From Thalassia testudinum (lineage: Eukaryota; Streptophyta; Magnoliopsida; Alismatales; Hydrocharitaceae): DNA of 64,000 nt. Both the position numbers and the translations under genes were made by a program. Location of the stretch: positions 1,984,001 through 2,048,000 of the forward strand of contig JAZHRO010000062.1 in NCBI GenBank assembly GCA_037157565.1. Reading direction: 5' to 3'. The notes under the pieces were generated by a model. It saw nothing but the letters and a program-made list of their open reading frames with translations, had not been told where the DNA came from and did no database searches. This document shows positions 23,259 through 34,822 of the stretch, in pieces. Each line of letters opens with the position of its first letter. Within the stretch, counting starts at the first letter, position 1.

Positions 23259-24551
23259 GGCAATGAGCCTGTTAAACTTGCATTCATTTATTTATTGGTT
23301 CACACATTATTTTTGAGGCGTATTTAACTTTGATCTTTTTGGTGCGAGGTACTCATATCTGCTTGACGAGTTGTTGCACCAACCTCAGCTACATCGAGGT
23401 GGACCTTGTTTCCACTTCTTGGAGGACACTGGGAGCTCCATTTCTGAAGGTAGGAGCTTGACGCACTGAGGTGGGCCTTGTCTCCACCACTGAAGGACAT
23501 CTGGAGTGATCATCTTCATCTCCATCGATTGTTTTTTTAGTAGATAGAATTTAGGTTTTAGAACTTAATTTTCATTGCACATTTGGTTTGAGACCCTTGT
23601 TCTGGGGTACATTTTTAGGGGTTTGTTCCCCGATTTTATTTTAGTCTCGTGTTGGGTAATAATTTTAGGGATCCTGTTCCCTTTTCTTTAGATCTAGGTT
23701 TTTATTTTATTTTTTGGCTGTTTATCATTTTATTTGTGCATAAGTATATATATATAAAGGCATGAGATACCTGTTAGAAGTTGCCTGCCCCTAGGATGAC
23801 CATTTAGGTGTGAATAAGAAGCATCTAGACTTGATTTTCTACATTGCGTGCATTCTTGCATCGTTGATTGCAGGAGGCAAGGTACATTTTCTGGACTTTG
23901 CATCCATATTTGTTCACGCATTGCATGTGGAGCTTAATTTCAAAGACCACCAAGTTTGATTTGAATAGATCTAACAAGTGGTCATATTTAATTTTTGAAA
24001 AAGGACTAATTAAAGGAAGGACATTTAAAAACCAAGGACCTGAATTTCAAACTTGGGATGCGATTCAAAATTCAAAATCTTTTACGGTGTATGCACACTT
24101 ATATCTCTTGCACCACGGCATGCATTTAGACACTCCTTAGGTTTCGAACTACTAGGACAAGAGCCCTCTTACCGTTGGATTCTGAAGTGTTTAGAACTTG
24201 AGATCAAAGGTTTTGTAACTCCAAAAAGGGGGATACCCTGTCAAGGATTTTTGAGGGTAGTTAAGAAGCACCATGAAAGCACAGCTTCAAAGGAAGGCTT
24301 AAGCCTACTTGCATCCCTCGATCTTCCATCTTTGGAGTTGCTTTACCATTTGAGCTTTAGGGAAGAACACCTAAGCTCCAACTAGGTCTTTTCAGGTGGT
24401 TCGTAGGTTGACAAGTAGGCACATAACTGTTTTGCTAACTTGATTTGTCACCTACAAGTGGACTTAAAATCTTAAAAGCCTAACTGATTAAAGACCTAAA
24501 AAGTCCTCTGATTTGTGTTTGCATGGGGAATCTGATTGTGGTGTGAGTTAG
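23259..24551 (+). other. Leader of element 3
   Basis: Mostly non-coding. Contains a GATTGCAG acceptor-like site near 23865-23875 and short open stretches (23868-24385) with no recognisable motif. Confidence 0.5.
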
Positions 24552-25292
24552 AATGGACCACATTGACCTTCATCCTTTCACATCTTTCCCACACCCTTAC
24601 CCCCACTCTGCAATCTTTGATCCCATACGCTAAGATGGTCCATCCTTTGATGGACATAATGATAGTCATTGGGATCCATTTTACTCCTATTATAGGAGTA
24701 TTGGCCTGGTTAAGCCCCAAATCAGTGAGTAGAACCTAGGAGTGGGGTTTGCCTTGCCCAATATCCCACACACCATAGGAACACACAACCCACCCTCCTT
24801 GATTGATTGCAATGGTTGGACAGAAACTCCTAGGAACTATAAGCCTGAGCCTGACTTCTCTCTTGATAGTAATGATGACCTCTCCTCATTGAAGATGGAA
24901 ATACAGAAAATGCAAGATGAAACGATTGAATTGTTAGGAGAATCTTCGAGAGTAGGCCAACAAGAAAAAGAAGAAATTAGCCACCCAATCTACCCCATTT
25001 AGGATGAAATGCACCCCTCTACGTTAGATGCATCTCCCGTGGGAGAGCCACACCCTAAGTTGGAGGGAAATTTTGGGGATTATGTAAGAGAGAATAGCTA
25101 CTTTTCGAGGATAGATTTTGAAACCTCCCCACTAGATGACACTTCCTTGAGAGGTCCATGCCTTAAGTGGGAGAAGGATATGTATGAAAGTAGCTATACA
25201 TTGGATGAAGAAAGGTGGCAACCCAAGGAAGATGATGATCAGGTTGAGTATCCACCTGAATTATATTGAAGTCAAAAGAAGGGAATGATGGT
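24552..25292 (+). pseudogene. Element 3 ORF, first part (interrupted by 1d)
   Basis: Unrecognised protein. The start region (from an ATG at 24552) is aromatic and Pro-rich (HPFTSFPHPYPHSAIFDP, then SHWDPFYSYYRSIG), shifts frame near 24740, and continues acidic (KPEPDFSLDSNDDLSS). A short helical stretch (SLKMEIQKMQDETIELLGE) follows, then more acidic Tyr-containing sequence to 25266. Stops at 25003 and 25267 break it. The Tyr/Pro-rich, then helical, then acidic order resembles the 1b/1e ORF without clear sequence identity. It continues in the same frame at 44770 once 1d and one target copy are ignored. Confidence 0.5.
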
Positions 25293-26791
25293 TGATGTAA
25301 ACACATTTATTGAGGGTAAAATGCCTATTCATGCATGTTCCTAGGCTTAGATTTGTAGTTCATATTATAAATATTGCATAGCATACATCATTTTGCATTT
25401 ACAGTAGTTGTATATAATTTAGGTTAATTGCATCCTTTTTATGGTCAGGAGAGAAGGATATTTATTTCGAAGCGTCGGATTGACGATCCAACCGTACAGA
25501 TCTGCTCAAGATGACGATCGAAGTCCAACACCTCCGAAATCGCTTCGATCGGAGTTCCGTAGCGCCATATGCAGTCCGAGGAAGATCAATGGTCAAGGGA
25601 CTAGGTGACATAATTCAAAGCTTTAAATGACAAATCCGACCACGCGGATGAATTCGGGTCGACGATCGCAGCCTAACGACGCAAAAATCAACTCAATCCA
25701 ACCTTTGTAGCAGCCCTTTTTAACGAAAAGAAGATGGACGGCCCAGATTGCATCACGTGGCATAGCCTAGGCCGCCCAGCGCACGCACATGCGCAGCAGC
25801 GTGGTTGCACGCGTAAGCGCGTAGGCGCGCATGCGCACAGTGCAGCGCCAGCGCGTGAGCATGCACACCGCGCGGCAAAGAGAGGACAGCGTGCGCTAGT
25901 GGCACATGAGCTGGCCTACAGCGATGCAAGAGGTGGACCTACAGCGACGCTTATAGCCTTCACTAATTCTTCGCATGCCTGCAAAAGCCAACTATGGGCA
26001 TGAGCAAGCATGAGCGGGCATGAGCTGCCTACAACGATGCTTCTAGCGACGACCTGGATGTCACTAATGGTCGCATACCTATTTTTGCCTCTTCTCCACT
26101 ATGAAAGGACCTACACCCACTCCATTCCAAGCCATCCCTACCTACTCTACTCCCACCTACTCCTAAGCTTTAGCAAGCCTACCAACACTCCATTAGAGCT
26201 TGTTCTCAAGCTCCCAAGGCTCCTATTAGTGTAGCAAGCCTCTGACTCACCAAATATTCGTCCATCTTCCCATCCCCATTCATAAGTCACCTTGGAGCCA
26301 TCCTCCCACCTCCATTCCGGTAGCAAATCAACTTCGTCTTCTCACCTCCATTCCAGAGCCATGTTGAAGCTTTCCTTGACCCGACATCCTCCTGCATCTC
26401 ACCTCCTTCATTTGAGCTTCTGCCAGGCGCCATCGTCTCGCCGAACAGTCGATTTAGGAGATTTCCTCTCACCCCCTCTCTTTTTATGCTTTCATAGTTG
26501 ATTGTAATGGACATTGAAGTGATATCTATACCATTTTCATTTCATCTCTATCTTGTGATTCGTTTGCTTGTTTTCTTCTTACAAAAATAAAAAAAAATAA
26601 CAAAATCCTAAAATACCAAAAAGAAACAAAATGAACCGCGGTTTTCAGTTAAAGTAAGCGTTGCCTCCCTATGTTCGACCTGGGACTCCCTTGGAGTTTC
26701 GGAATAAATTTTACCTGATCGACGTATTTTACAACTACGACAACAGGTTACTTGTAACCCTGATTTCTAACATGCGAAACATCCTCAACCA
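25293..26791 (+). repeat. 5' LTR of element 1d
   Basis: TGATGTAAACAC to TCAACCA. The TATA position reads CTATGAAAGG near 26099, a one-base change from the TATAAAAGG of the 3' LTR (33432-33438). U5 word TTGCCTCCC at 26661-26669. Confidence 0.9.
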
Positions 26792-26794
26792 TTT

Positions 26795-26812
26795 TGGCGC
26801 AGTTGCCTGGGA
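26795..26812 (+). other. Primer-binding site of 1d (tRNA-Asp)
   Basis: TGGCGCAGTTGCCTGGGA, three bases after the LTR; two mismatches to the tRNA-Asp complement. GGGAGGCAA overlaps its end at 26809-26817. Confidence 0.88.
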
Positions 26813-26961
26813 GGCAATGGAATTTACTTTATTGTTTATTGCATTTCTTTGCATTTACATAGCATTAACACTACTTGTCTTTGATCTACTGTCTTGCAGG
26901 TTCCCTAGCATGAAGATCCAAGTGTGGTAGATCAGAGTAAAGTGCGGGTAGAGTACTCTGT

Positions 26962-27995
26962 AAGTGTCCCCCACATTCCCCCCCCACTAGTTCATTTTGC
27001 CACACTCATAACCAAGACCTAATCTACTTAGGTGTTTGCATAAACCCTAGGATAAAATTGTTTGTCTTGTTTGCCACCTTCATCCACCTCACCCCTGCAT
27101 TAAAAAAAAAAAAGAGATACTTTCTGTGGGACGAATCAATATACACACTCTATACACCCACATTTGAGACACACAATCGGACTTGATTTTCATCTACTCA
27201 ACCGGCCTTCCGACCTGTGGACCTGGTACACGAATTCAACACATAAAAGAGTAGAAATCATATTAGGTTAACCACCTTTTTGTGTGCCTTAAACGATGGT
27301 GCATTTGAGCCGATTGATTGAATTGTTTGGGCTGCACCACCTAATCTAAAAGAGGGTCATTTTGTAGCTGCGCCATAGGATTCAATAACTAGGTCAAGCC
27401 AGGCACTCCATATTTTTCTTGATTTCTAAAGGAAAATACTTGAACACATGTTTTCAAAAACAAACTTGGTTTGCCTCACAAAACTTGGTTGGAAACACCT
27501 AATATTTGAATCCTAAAAGCTATTAAGCAAGATTCGAACCCTAAAACTCACCTCATCATTAATAATCTTGCTTGAAAGCCTCTTGGTTGTGCACATTCAC
27601 ACATTCTCAAACAAATCATTTGGGGCACAACTCATTAAGGGCCCATCACATTCTAGAGCACCAATTTCCCAAGCCTAACTAAAATCAATTAGACGTTGGC
27701 CCTGAGGATTCATTCGCTCATCGGGATCCTGATTGAGATTATTCATGATTAACCTGCTTATACTAGTCAATCTGATGTCTAGCTAGGGGAGTAGCATCAA
27801 ACGACCGCAAGTGGGGGGTACACTAGGAACCGGAGGCGTAAGCCAAAGGAAGAACCTTCTCCCCAGTTCCTCCTAATTGGTTGGATTGCCTGGACATAAG
27901 CAGAGTAAATCGTCCATAATCTTAGGACGAATTCTGGGAGTCAGTAGACCTTAAGCTACCCCATCTAAGGACAGGCTTGTATTCTTGTGCTGCAG
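26962..27995 (+). other. Possible intron in the leader of 1d
   Basis: GTAAGTGT (26962) matches a 5' splice site and TTCTTGTGCTGCAG (ending 27995) a 3' splice site, 1034 bases apart, the latter 132 bases before the gag ATG at 28127. Element 1e has the same layout on the minus strand: GTAAGTGT at 41598 and an AG near 40575, just before its ORF. Splicing is inferred. Confidence 0.4.
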
Positions 27996-28126
27996 GGTTC
28001 CCTCTTTTCCCCATCCTTCCGACTTTCTTCCAGTGTATGCTTGGGAGGAGGTCATTGAACCCTAGATTGGAAGGACCTTTAGACCATTCTAGGAGGTAGA
28101 GTTTGAGCTATAGCCAAGTAGATCCC

Positions 28127-29298
28127 ATGGCTGATCAACAGCCACCTCCCCCGCTTTCGAACTAGCAAGAGTTGATTCAAAGGCAGTTGGAAGAATTGCA
28201 GCAGATGCAACAATGGTTCCAACGAATGAATGGTCAGGGCACTTGGCCCCTGAAGGATTTTTATGATCCTTCAAATTATGAGGATCGTCCCGACGTTGTG
28301 ATTCCCGCTGGAGATGTTGAGATCAAGCCCCAGGTTTTGAGTCTAATTAAACACTTTCACGGCCTTGGCTCAAAGGACCCATTCGAACATTTGGAAGACC
28401 TGATCACTCTGGTTCAGACCTCCAAATTGTGGAATGTGGATGAACAACAGATGCTCATGAGGCTTTTCCCCCATTCACTCAAGGATAAGGCCACACATTG
28501 GTATCGTATCATTGGAAGACCGATTGCTACCTGTATAGCTTTGAAATCAGCCTTCTTGAAGAAATTCTTCCCAGTTGGGTGAACCAATGCATTGCGAAGG
28601 GCAATTACCACTTTTGCCCAACGGCGGGGGGAATCGTTTCATGAGGCCTGGGAGAGATTCCAGGATCTCTTGGGGAAGTGTTCACACCACGAGGTGCCTA
28701 AATGGCAACTTGTGTAGATTTTTTATCACGGGTTGAATGATCAACTTCATAATCATGTGGATGCTTCTTGTGGAGGCAGTTTCCTCAACAAGGACGCAAA
28801 TAGAGCGTATGATTTGTTTGAGGAAATGAGCGAAAATTCTCTAAACCATGCCTCCATGGAAACCTTCAACCGATCCCAACAAATTAGATCAAATGCCAAT
28901 GAGGTTCAAGATTCTCATACATCTGATATGGAATTGATCTGCAATAGATTAGATAGATGGATCTGGTTATTAAAAGAATGGAAGAGTGGATGTCCGGAAA
29001 CTCTAACTTTTCTAGATCCACTCAATCCCAGGGATCGGGATTCCATTCTTCGCAAGCTCCTACGGGACGGGAGTTTGTGAACCAACTGGAATTGGCTCGA
29101 CCTCCGAGCCAATTGTTCTCAGAACCTTATGGGTTCCAAACTGGGGCCTTGGATCCCACTCTTTTTGATCCTTCTTCATCCTCATCTTTTGAGGATGCTC
29201 ATGTTGTGCAAGAGAATGTTAGGTCCAACCCTCATTCGAATTCCTACAATTCTGGTTGGAAAAATGATCCTAACTTCTCTTGGAAAGATCAGGGGTAG
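28127..29298 (+). pseudogene. Gag of element 1d (Athila/Tat-like, broken)
   Basis: ATG at 28127 opens MADQQPPPP, with a stop at codon 13. The rest matches the plant gypsy gag (retrotransposon gag domain) in order: KHFHGLGSKDPFEHLEDL, MRLFPHSLKDKATHWY, FLKKFFPVG, then FAQRRGESFHEAWERFQDLL, HHEVPKWQL, FYHGLN and GGSFLNKDANRAYDLFEEMS. Stops near 28580 and 28715 and a frameshift near 28950 break it. The C-terminal half (28957-29298) is a Gln/Ser/Asn-rich linker. Gag normally forms the particle and packages the element RNA; this copy could not make a full protein. Confidence 0.85.
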
Positions 29299-29721
29299 CA
29301 GACCCAATATCGACCCAACAATTATGTACCGCAAAAACCAATGGGTCAGGGTCATGTATATACTCAGTTGCCCCTAAATCAGGTTAATCAGCCCATGTGG
29401 AATGCTCAACAACCCACTGAGCAGGCTGACTTGAACTTGAAAATGGTAGAAATGCAAGGGTCAATGCTCCAGCTCATGTAACAAATGAAAATTTCGCTGG
29501 ACACCTTGCAATCCAGACTTAGTACAAACAACCGACAACCTGGATCTCTACCATCACAATCTGTACCAAACCCAAGGAATGTATAGAATCGAGGCGTTGG
29601 GCCTCAAGGGTTTGGTAATGATGGGGAGTCGCATGCTTAAGCTCATGCTATCTATTAGGCTACCTCAGCCCCTCCCGGAGCGAACCAAGTTCCTACCATA
29701 ATCAACTGAGAGACTCTTGTT
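29299..29721 (+). pseudogene. Gag-to-protease linker of 1d
   Basis: Continues in the gag frame with several stops: YRPNNYVPQKPMGQG, QPMWNAQQPTEQADL, a methionine-rich helix, QSVPNPRN. The same linker occurs in 1h (minus, about 63480-63060). Confidence 0.6.
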
Positions 29722-30765
29722 TTGCCCAACCCTCCCCAAGGCACTAACCAACAGCATTTTGCCATGGCAAACACCATCACCTTGAGGAGTGGTAGTAGAC
29801 ACAAGGGACCTACCCAACCCCATGTCAACCCCATTTGGCCTCGTAGCAAGAATTCCAAACTCCCAACTAAGAATGTGATCAACAAAACATCAGAGTCTGA
29901 TTCGGGAGTATGTTGTTGTTGTATGGGCAAACAGAAAAAGTTGGAGGAGAAATTGGAGGAAAGGATGTCCTTACTTCAGGATTTCAAATTGACAATCATT
30001 TTACTCCTCACGGCTATCGGATCAATCCCCGCCTACGCCATAGGTTTACTGAATGCATATAAAGAAAGGCATAGAGCGAAATCTGAAATCAATAGGAGAG
30101 TAGTTTTGTCCAATAAAATAAGCACATTGATCCTAAACAAGCTACCTCCTAAGAAGCAGGACCCGGGAGCCCCGCTGATTTCCTGCACAATAGGAAGCAT
30201 TACTTCTAACCGGGCCCTCCTCGACTTGGGTGCTTTCGTTAATGTGATCCCCACCTCACTGCACATGGAATTGGGTCTTGGTTACCTAAAACACATTAAC
30301 ATAACCTCGCAGTTAGGAGATAGATCCATTACAAAACCAAGGGGTATTTTGGAGGATGTTTTAGTTAAGGTTAATGATTTGCATTACCTTGCTGATTTCA
30401 TGGCCCTAGATATGGAAACCCCAAAATAGCTCAACCACACCCCGATTATTTTGGGAAGCCCTTTCTTGGCTACTGCCAAGGCGAGGATTGATTGTGAATC
30501 AGGAAATATAGAAATGGTCTCAGGGGATAAGAGAAATCGATTCAATATTTTTGAGGTCTCAAAGAAGAATAAAATTAAGTGTGGTTCGATGGAGGAGCTT
30601 GGTAGAATAAAGGAAGTAATGGCCATACATACCTTAGACAACCTTTTAATGGCCAACTCAACCCAAACTCAGGAAGAAGATCACACAGTTGTGGAAATAA
30701 TTAAGGACAAAACAAAAATGCGACTAATTGTAGCAAATGCGACTAATTGTAGCAACGTAGGATGA
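29722..30765 (+). pseudogene. Aspartic protease region of element 1d (broken)
   Basis: 29722-30429 is open and contains the retropepsin-like domain: NKLPPKKQDPGAPLIS leads to RALLDLGAFVNVIP, where D-L-G-A sits at the catalytic Asp-Thr/Ser-Gly position, then LQ/SQLGDRSITKPRGILEDV, DFMALDME, and after a stop at 30427, IILGSPFLATAKARID. Plant Athila/Tat proteases commonly have D-L-G at this point. The upstream part has PNPPQGTNQQ, ANTITLRSG and KKLEEKLEERMSLL. Reverse transcriptase would normally follow; none does. Confidence 0.82.
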
Positions 30766-31236
30766 GGAAGATATACATGAAATCAAAAATTTGTTGGATG
30801 ATTCACATGATCAAGATAAAACCCAACAACATCCTTATCCTGAATGCTTAGAGTTTGAGGTCCAACTTGTGGGTGGGAATTCTGAAGATCAGGATGGTTG
30901 GTTTAAGAACCCAGAGTGTGAGGATGAAATTGAACATTGGGGAAGAACTCTTCAAACATTAGGTATTCTAGAGTACCCACCAATCCCCAGCACATCACAA
31001 AACCCTCATCATCTTTTTTCACTCAACCATTGCACAAATTTTTTACCCAACCACACTTCCTCTGTAATAAATCAACAAAACTCCTATTGGAGACCATTTG
31101 GGCTCTCCCTGCACCACCAGCTTACCACTTTCATTGTTCATCTCTTTGGCAAGCCCATTTTGACTCTTCAGGACCTATACGTAGGGGCCCAAAAACTATG
31201 TTGTTGTGGCCTCAATGTTTAGTTATTTTTTATTGA
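30766..31236 (+). pseudogene. Acidic tail after the protease of 1d
   Basis: Frame broken near 30760. Words LDDSHDQDKTQQHP, LEFEVQLVGG, NPECEDEIEHWG and LGILEYPP match the tail in 1h (minus, 61792-62050), where LGILEYS is followed by a stop. It lies where reverse transcriptase would start but resembles none. Function unknown. Confidence 0.5.
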
Positions 31237-32634
31237 GGACCTCTCCTAGCTGAAGGTACTAAGCCCAGCACATGTAAAGACTGTTCCAAGCTAACCAGAG
31301 TCTTACAGAAACCAGGTGCTATTCTTCCACTTCTACTCTCCTGCATGCTTTCATTTTTCACAATGAGGACATTGCAATAGTTAAGCATGGGGGGGTGGAT
31401 ATATTTTATGAGCTTTTTGTCAGTTGTAACAGTAATTTCCTATTATTTGATTCTTATCTAAAAAATTTTGAAATTTTGAAAAAGATAAACAAAAATAAAG
31501 AAATTAGGAAAAGAGAACTTAGGCATTTGGAAGTTATTAACTTTAGGAAATGATACGAGAGGACCTAAACACTTAGACTCTTCAGGTCTTCGGGCTTAAT
31601 TAGTTCGGGTGTCCACTCGAATGTGGACTTAGTCTTGAGTCCTCGCCAATTCAAATTCATTTTTAATTTGGCTAATAAATTGGGATGATAAGTATGCGAC
31701 TTATCAACCTGCCCTCTGATTTAGGGGGACTTTAAGCCTAAGCATCTACACACATTTTTTGCACTAACTCACTTTTTGGCGATTTCTTCGAAAATTGGGT
31801 AGCTAATGAACTATCTAGGGTGGTATGGCTGGCAAGTTGTCGGTGGTAACAGCTTGTCAGCCGGTTATCCAGAGCCCAGTCACAAGACCATTTTCATTAT
31901 ACTGCATTTAGGTAAATTTTAGATCAGGAAAGCCACCTACTTAAAAAAGAAAAGAAAAGAAAATATAGAAAAAAAAAGAAAAAGTAGAAAATAAAAAAAT
32001 AAATAAAACCACACTTCATCGCACGAGTATGGCTGGCAAGTTGTCGGTGGTAACAACTCATCGGTCGGTTGTCTAGAACCCAGCTCACAACAAAAATGCA
32101 CAATAATTCCCAAAACACTTAAGGAAGAAGCGGGGAAGTAGAATAAACCGGGGAAATATACACTGGGTTCGCCCTTGTGTTGACCCCATAAATAAAAGTA
32201 GGGAGAAAGCTACTGATCGAAAAAGATAAATCTCTAGGCAAGGTTACCTAGGGTCGTAGAAACTTGAAGTCTGTTTTAACAGCTGTCTAGTGAGTCTTTC
32301 ACTATTTTCACAAGATGCTTAGCACTTAGAGTCCTTTTCGAGTCTTAGGCGGGTTGGGTAGCCGTAAAAAGTTATCCCAGAACTCTCAAACTCCGAAAGT
32401 ACAAAAAAAAAAGAAAAGAAGAAAAATAAAAAAATGTATCTTCCCTTTTCAAATAAGGCGAGGACTTGCGCAGTCTGCATTCTGGTAGACACTCGGGTAC
32501 TGTTGAGTCTTCGTAGTTTAAGAACTTAGTTGAAATTTTCTATTATTAATAAATGACTTAGGCCAAAGCGATCTGATCCTAATTCTGCTTTTATACATAG
32601 CATATAGTTTAATTTTGCTAGGGACTAGCAAAAG
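31237..32634 (+). other. 3' non-coding region of element 1d
   Basis: Contains GAGGACATTGC (31365-31375) followed by AAGCATGGGGGGG (31383-31395), a dyad GATAAGT..ACTTATC near 31687-31708, two twin stem-loop motifs, and A-rich runs. No coding potential seen. Confidence 0.75.
31824..32090 (+). repeat. Twin stem-loop motif of 1d
   Basis: Copy one (31824-31890): outer arms CTGGCAA / TTATCCAG, inner arms GTTGT / ACAGC. Copy two (32029-32090): outer arms CTGGCAA / TTGTCTAG, inner arms GTTGT / ACAAC. The repeat is direct, about 205 bases apart. Confidence 0.75.
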
Positions 32635-32649
32635 ATAGGCATGGGGGTA
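32635..32649 (+). other. Polypurine tract of 1d
   Basis: AGGCATGGGGGTA, directly before TGATGTAAACAC. Confidence 0.85.
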
Positions 32650-34077
32650 TGATGTAAACACATTTACTAAGGGTAAAATGCCTATTCATGCATGTTCCTA
32701 GGCTTAGATTTGCATTTCATGTTTTAAATATTGCATAGCATGCATCATTCTTCATTTAGAGTAGTTGTATATAATTTAGGTTAATTGCATCCTTTTTATG
32801 GTAAGGAAAGAAGGATATTTATTTCAGAGCCTCAGATTGGCGATCTGACCGTACGAATCTCCTGAGAAATCACCTCGATTGGAGCTTCGTAGCACCATAT
32901 GTAGTCTGAGGAAGATCAACGGCCAAGGGACTATGTGACATAATTTGGAGCTTTAAATGACAAATCTGACTGCACAGATGGATTCAGGTCGACGATCATA
33001 GCCTAACGACGCAAAAATTGACTCAATCTGACCTATGTAGTAGCCCCTACAATGAAAAGAAGATGGACGGTCTAGATTGCGCTACGTGGTGTAGCCCAGG
33101 CCGCCCAACACACGCACGTGCCACCACATGCACGCAGCAGCGCGTGTGTGCGCGTGCGCGCGCAGGCACGCATGCACACAGCATAGTGCTAGAGCGTGAG
33201 TGTGCGCGCGTGCAGCAAAGAGAGGACAGCGCACACCAGCGGCGCATGAGTTGGCCTACAATGATGCATGGGCTGGATCTACAATGACACTTACAGTCGT
33301 CACTAATTCTTCGCGTGCCAGCAAAGCCAGCTGTGGCCATGAGTAGGCATGAGCTGCCTACAGCGACACTTCCAGCGACGTCCTCGATGTCACTAATGGT
33401 CCCATACCTATTTTTGCCTCTTCTCCTCCACTATAAAAGGACTTACACCCCTCCCTTCCAAGCCATCTCTACCTACTCTACTCCCACCTACTCCCAGGCT
33501 CTAGCAAGCCTACAAACGCTCTATTAGAGCTTGTTCTCAAGATCCCAAGGCTCCTATTAGTGTAGCAAGCCTCTGCCTCACCAAATATTCATCCATCTTC
33601 CCATCCCCATTCATAGGTTGCCTTGAAGCCATCCTCCCACCTCCATTTCAGTAGCAGATCAACTCCGTCTTCTCGCCTTCATTCTAGAGCCACGTCGAAG
33701 CTTTCCTCGACCCGACGTCCTCCTGCATCTCACTTCCTCTGTCTGAGCTTCTGCCAGGCACCATCGTCTTGTCAAATAGTCGATTCGGGAGATTTCCTCT
33801 CACCCCCTCTCTTTTTATGCTTTCATAGTTGATTGCAATAGACATTGAAGTAATATCTATACCATTTTTGTTCCATCTCTATCTTGTGATTCGTTTGCTT
33901 ATTTTCTTCTTACAAAAAATAAAAACATAACAAAACCCTAAAATACAAAAAAGAAACAAAACGAAGTGCGATTTTCAGTTAAAGTAAACGTCGCCTCCCT
34001 ATGTTTGACTCGGGACTCCATTGGAGTTTCAGTATAAATTTTATTTGATTGACGTGTTTTGCAACTACGATGACAGG
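32650..34077 (+). repeat. 3' LTR of element 1d, main part
   Basis: Starts TGATGTAAACAC; TATA box at 33432-33438. It stops at GATGACAGG (34077); the missing last 44 bases, beginning TTACTTGTAACC, are at 44721-44764, after element 1e. Confidence 0.9.
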
Positions 34078-34822
34078 TGGTCGTGTCGTGTTTCACGTGT
34101 TTAGAAATCGAGGTTACAAGTAACCCGTCGTAGTTGCAAAACACGTCGATCAAATAAAATTTATACCGAAACTCCAAGGGAGTCCCGGGTCGAACACAGG
34201 GAGGCAACGTTTACTTTAATTAAAAATCGCGCTTTGTTTCATTTCTTTTTGGTATTTTAGGGTTTTGATATTTTTTTGTACTTTTGAAATAAAGGAAATT
34301 AAGCAAACGTAACACAAGATAGAGATGAAACAAATATGATATATATGTCAATCCAATGTCGATTACAATGAACTATAAAAGCATAAAAAGAGAGGGGGGT
34401 GAATGGAAATCTCCTGAATTGACTGTTCGGCGAGACGACGACGCCTGGCAGAAGCTCGGATGAAGGAGGTGAGGAGTGAGACGACGGAGGTGAGATGCTG
34501 GAGGACGTGGGGTTGAGGAAAGTTTCAGCATAGCTCCGGAATGGAGGTGAGAAGACGGAGTTGATCTGCTACCGGAATGGAGGTGAGAGGACGGCTCCAA
34601 GGTGACCTATGAAGGGAGATGGGAGGTTGAAGGAATATTTGGTGGGGCAGAGGTTCGCTACACTAATAGGCACCTTGGGAGCTTGAGAACAAGCTCTAAT
34701 GGAGCGTTGGTAGGCTTGCTAGAGCTTGGTAGTAGGTGGGAGTAGAGTAGGTAGAGATGGCTTGGAAGGAAGGGGTGTAGGTCCTTTTATAGTGGTGGAG
34801 AAGAGGAAAAAATCATATCTGG

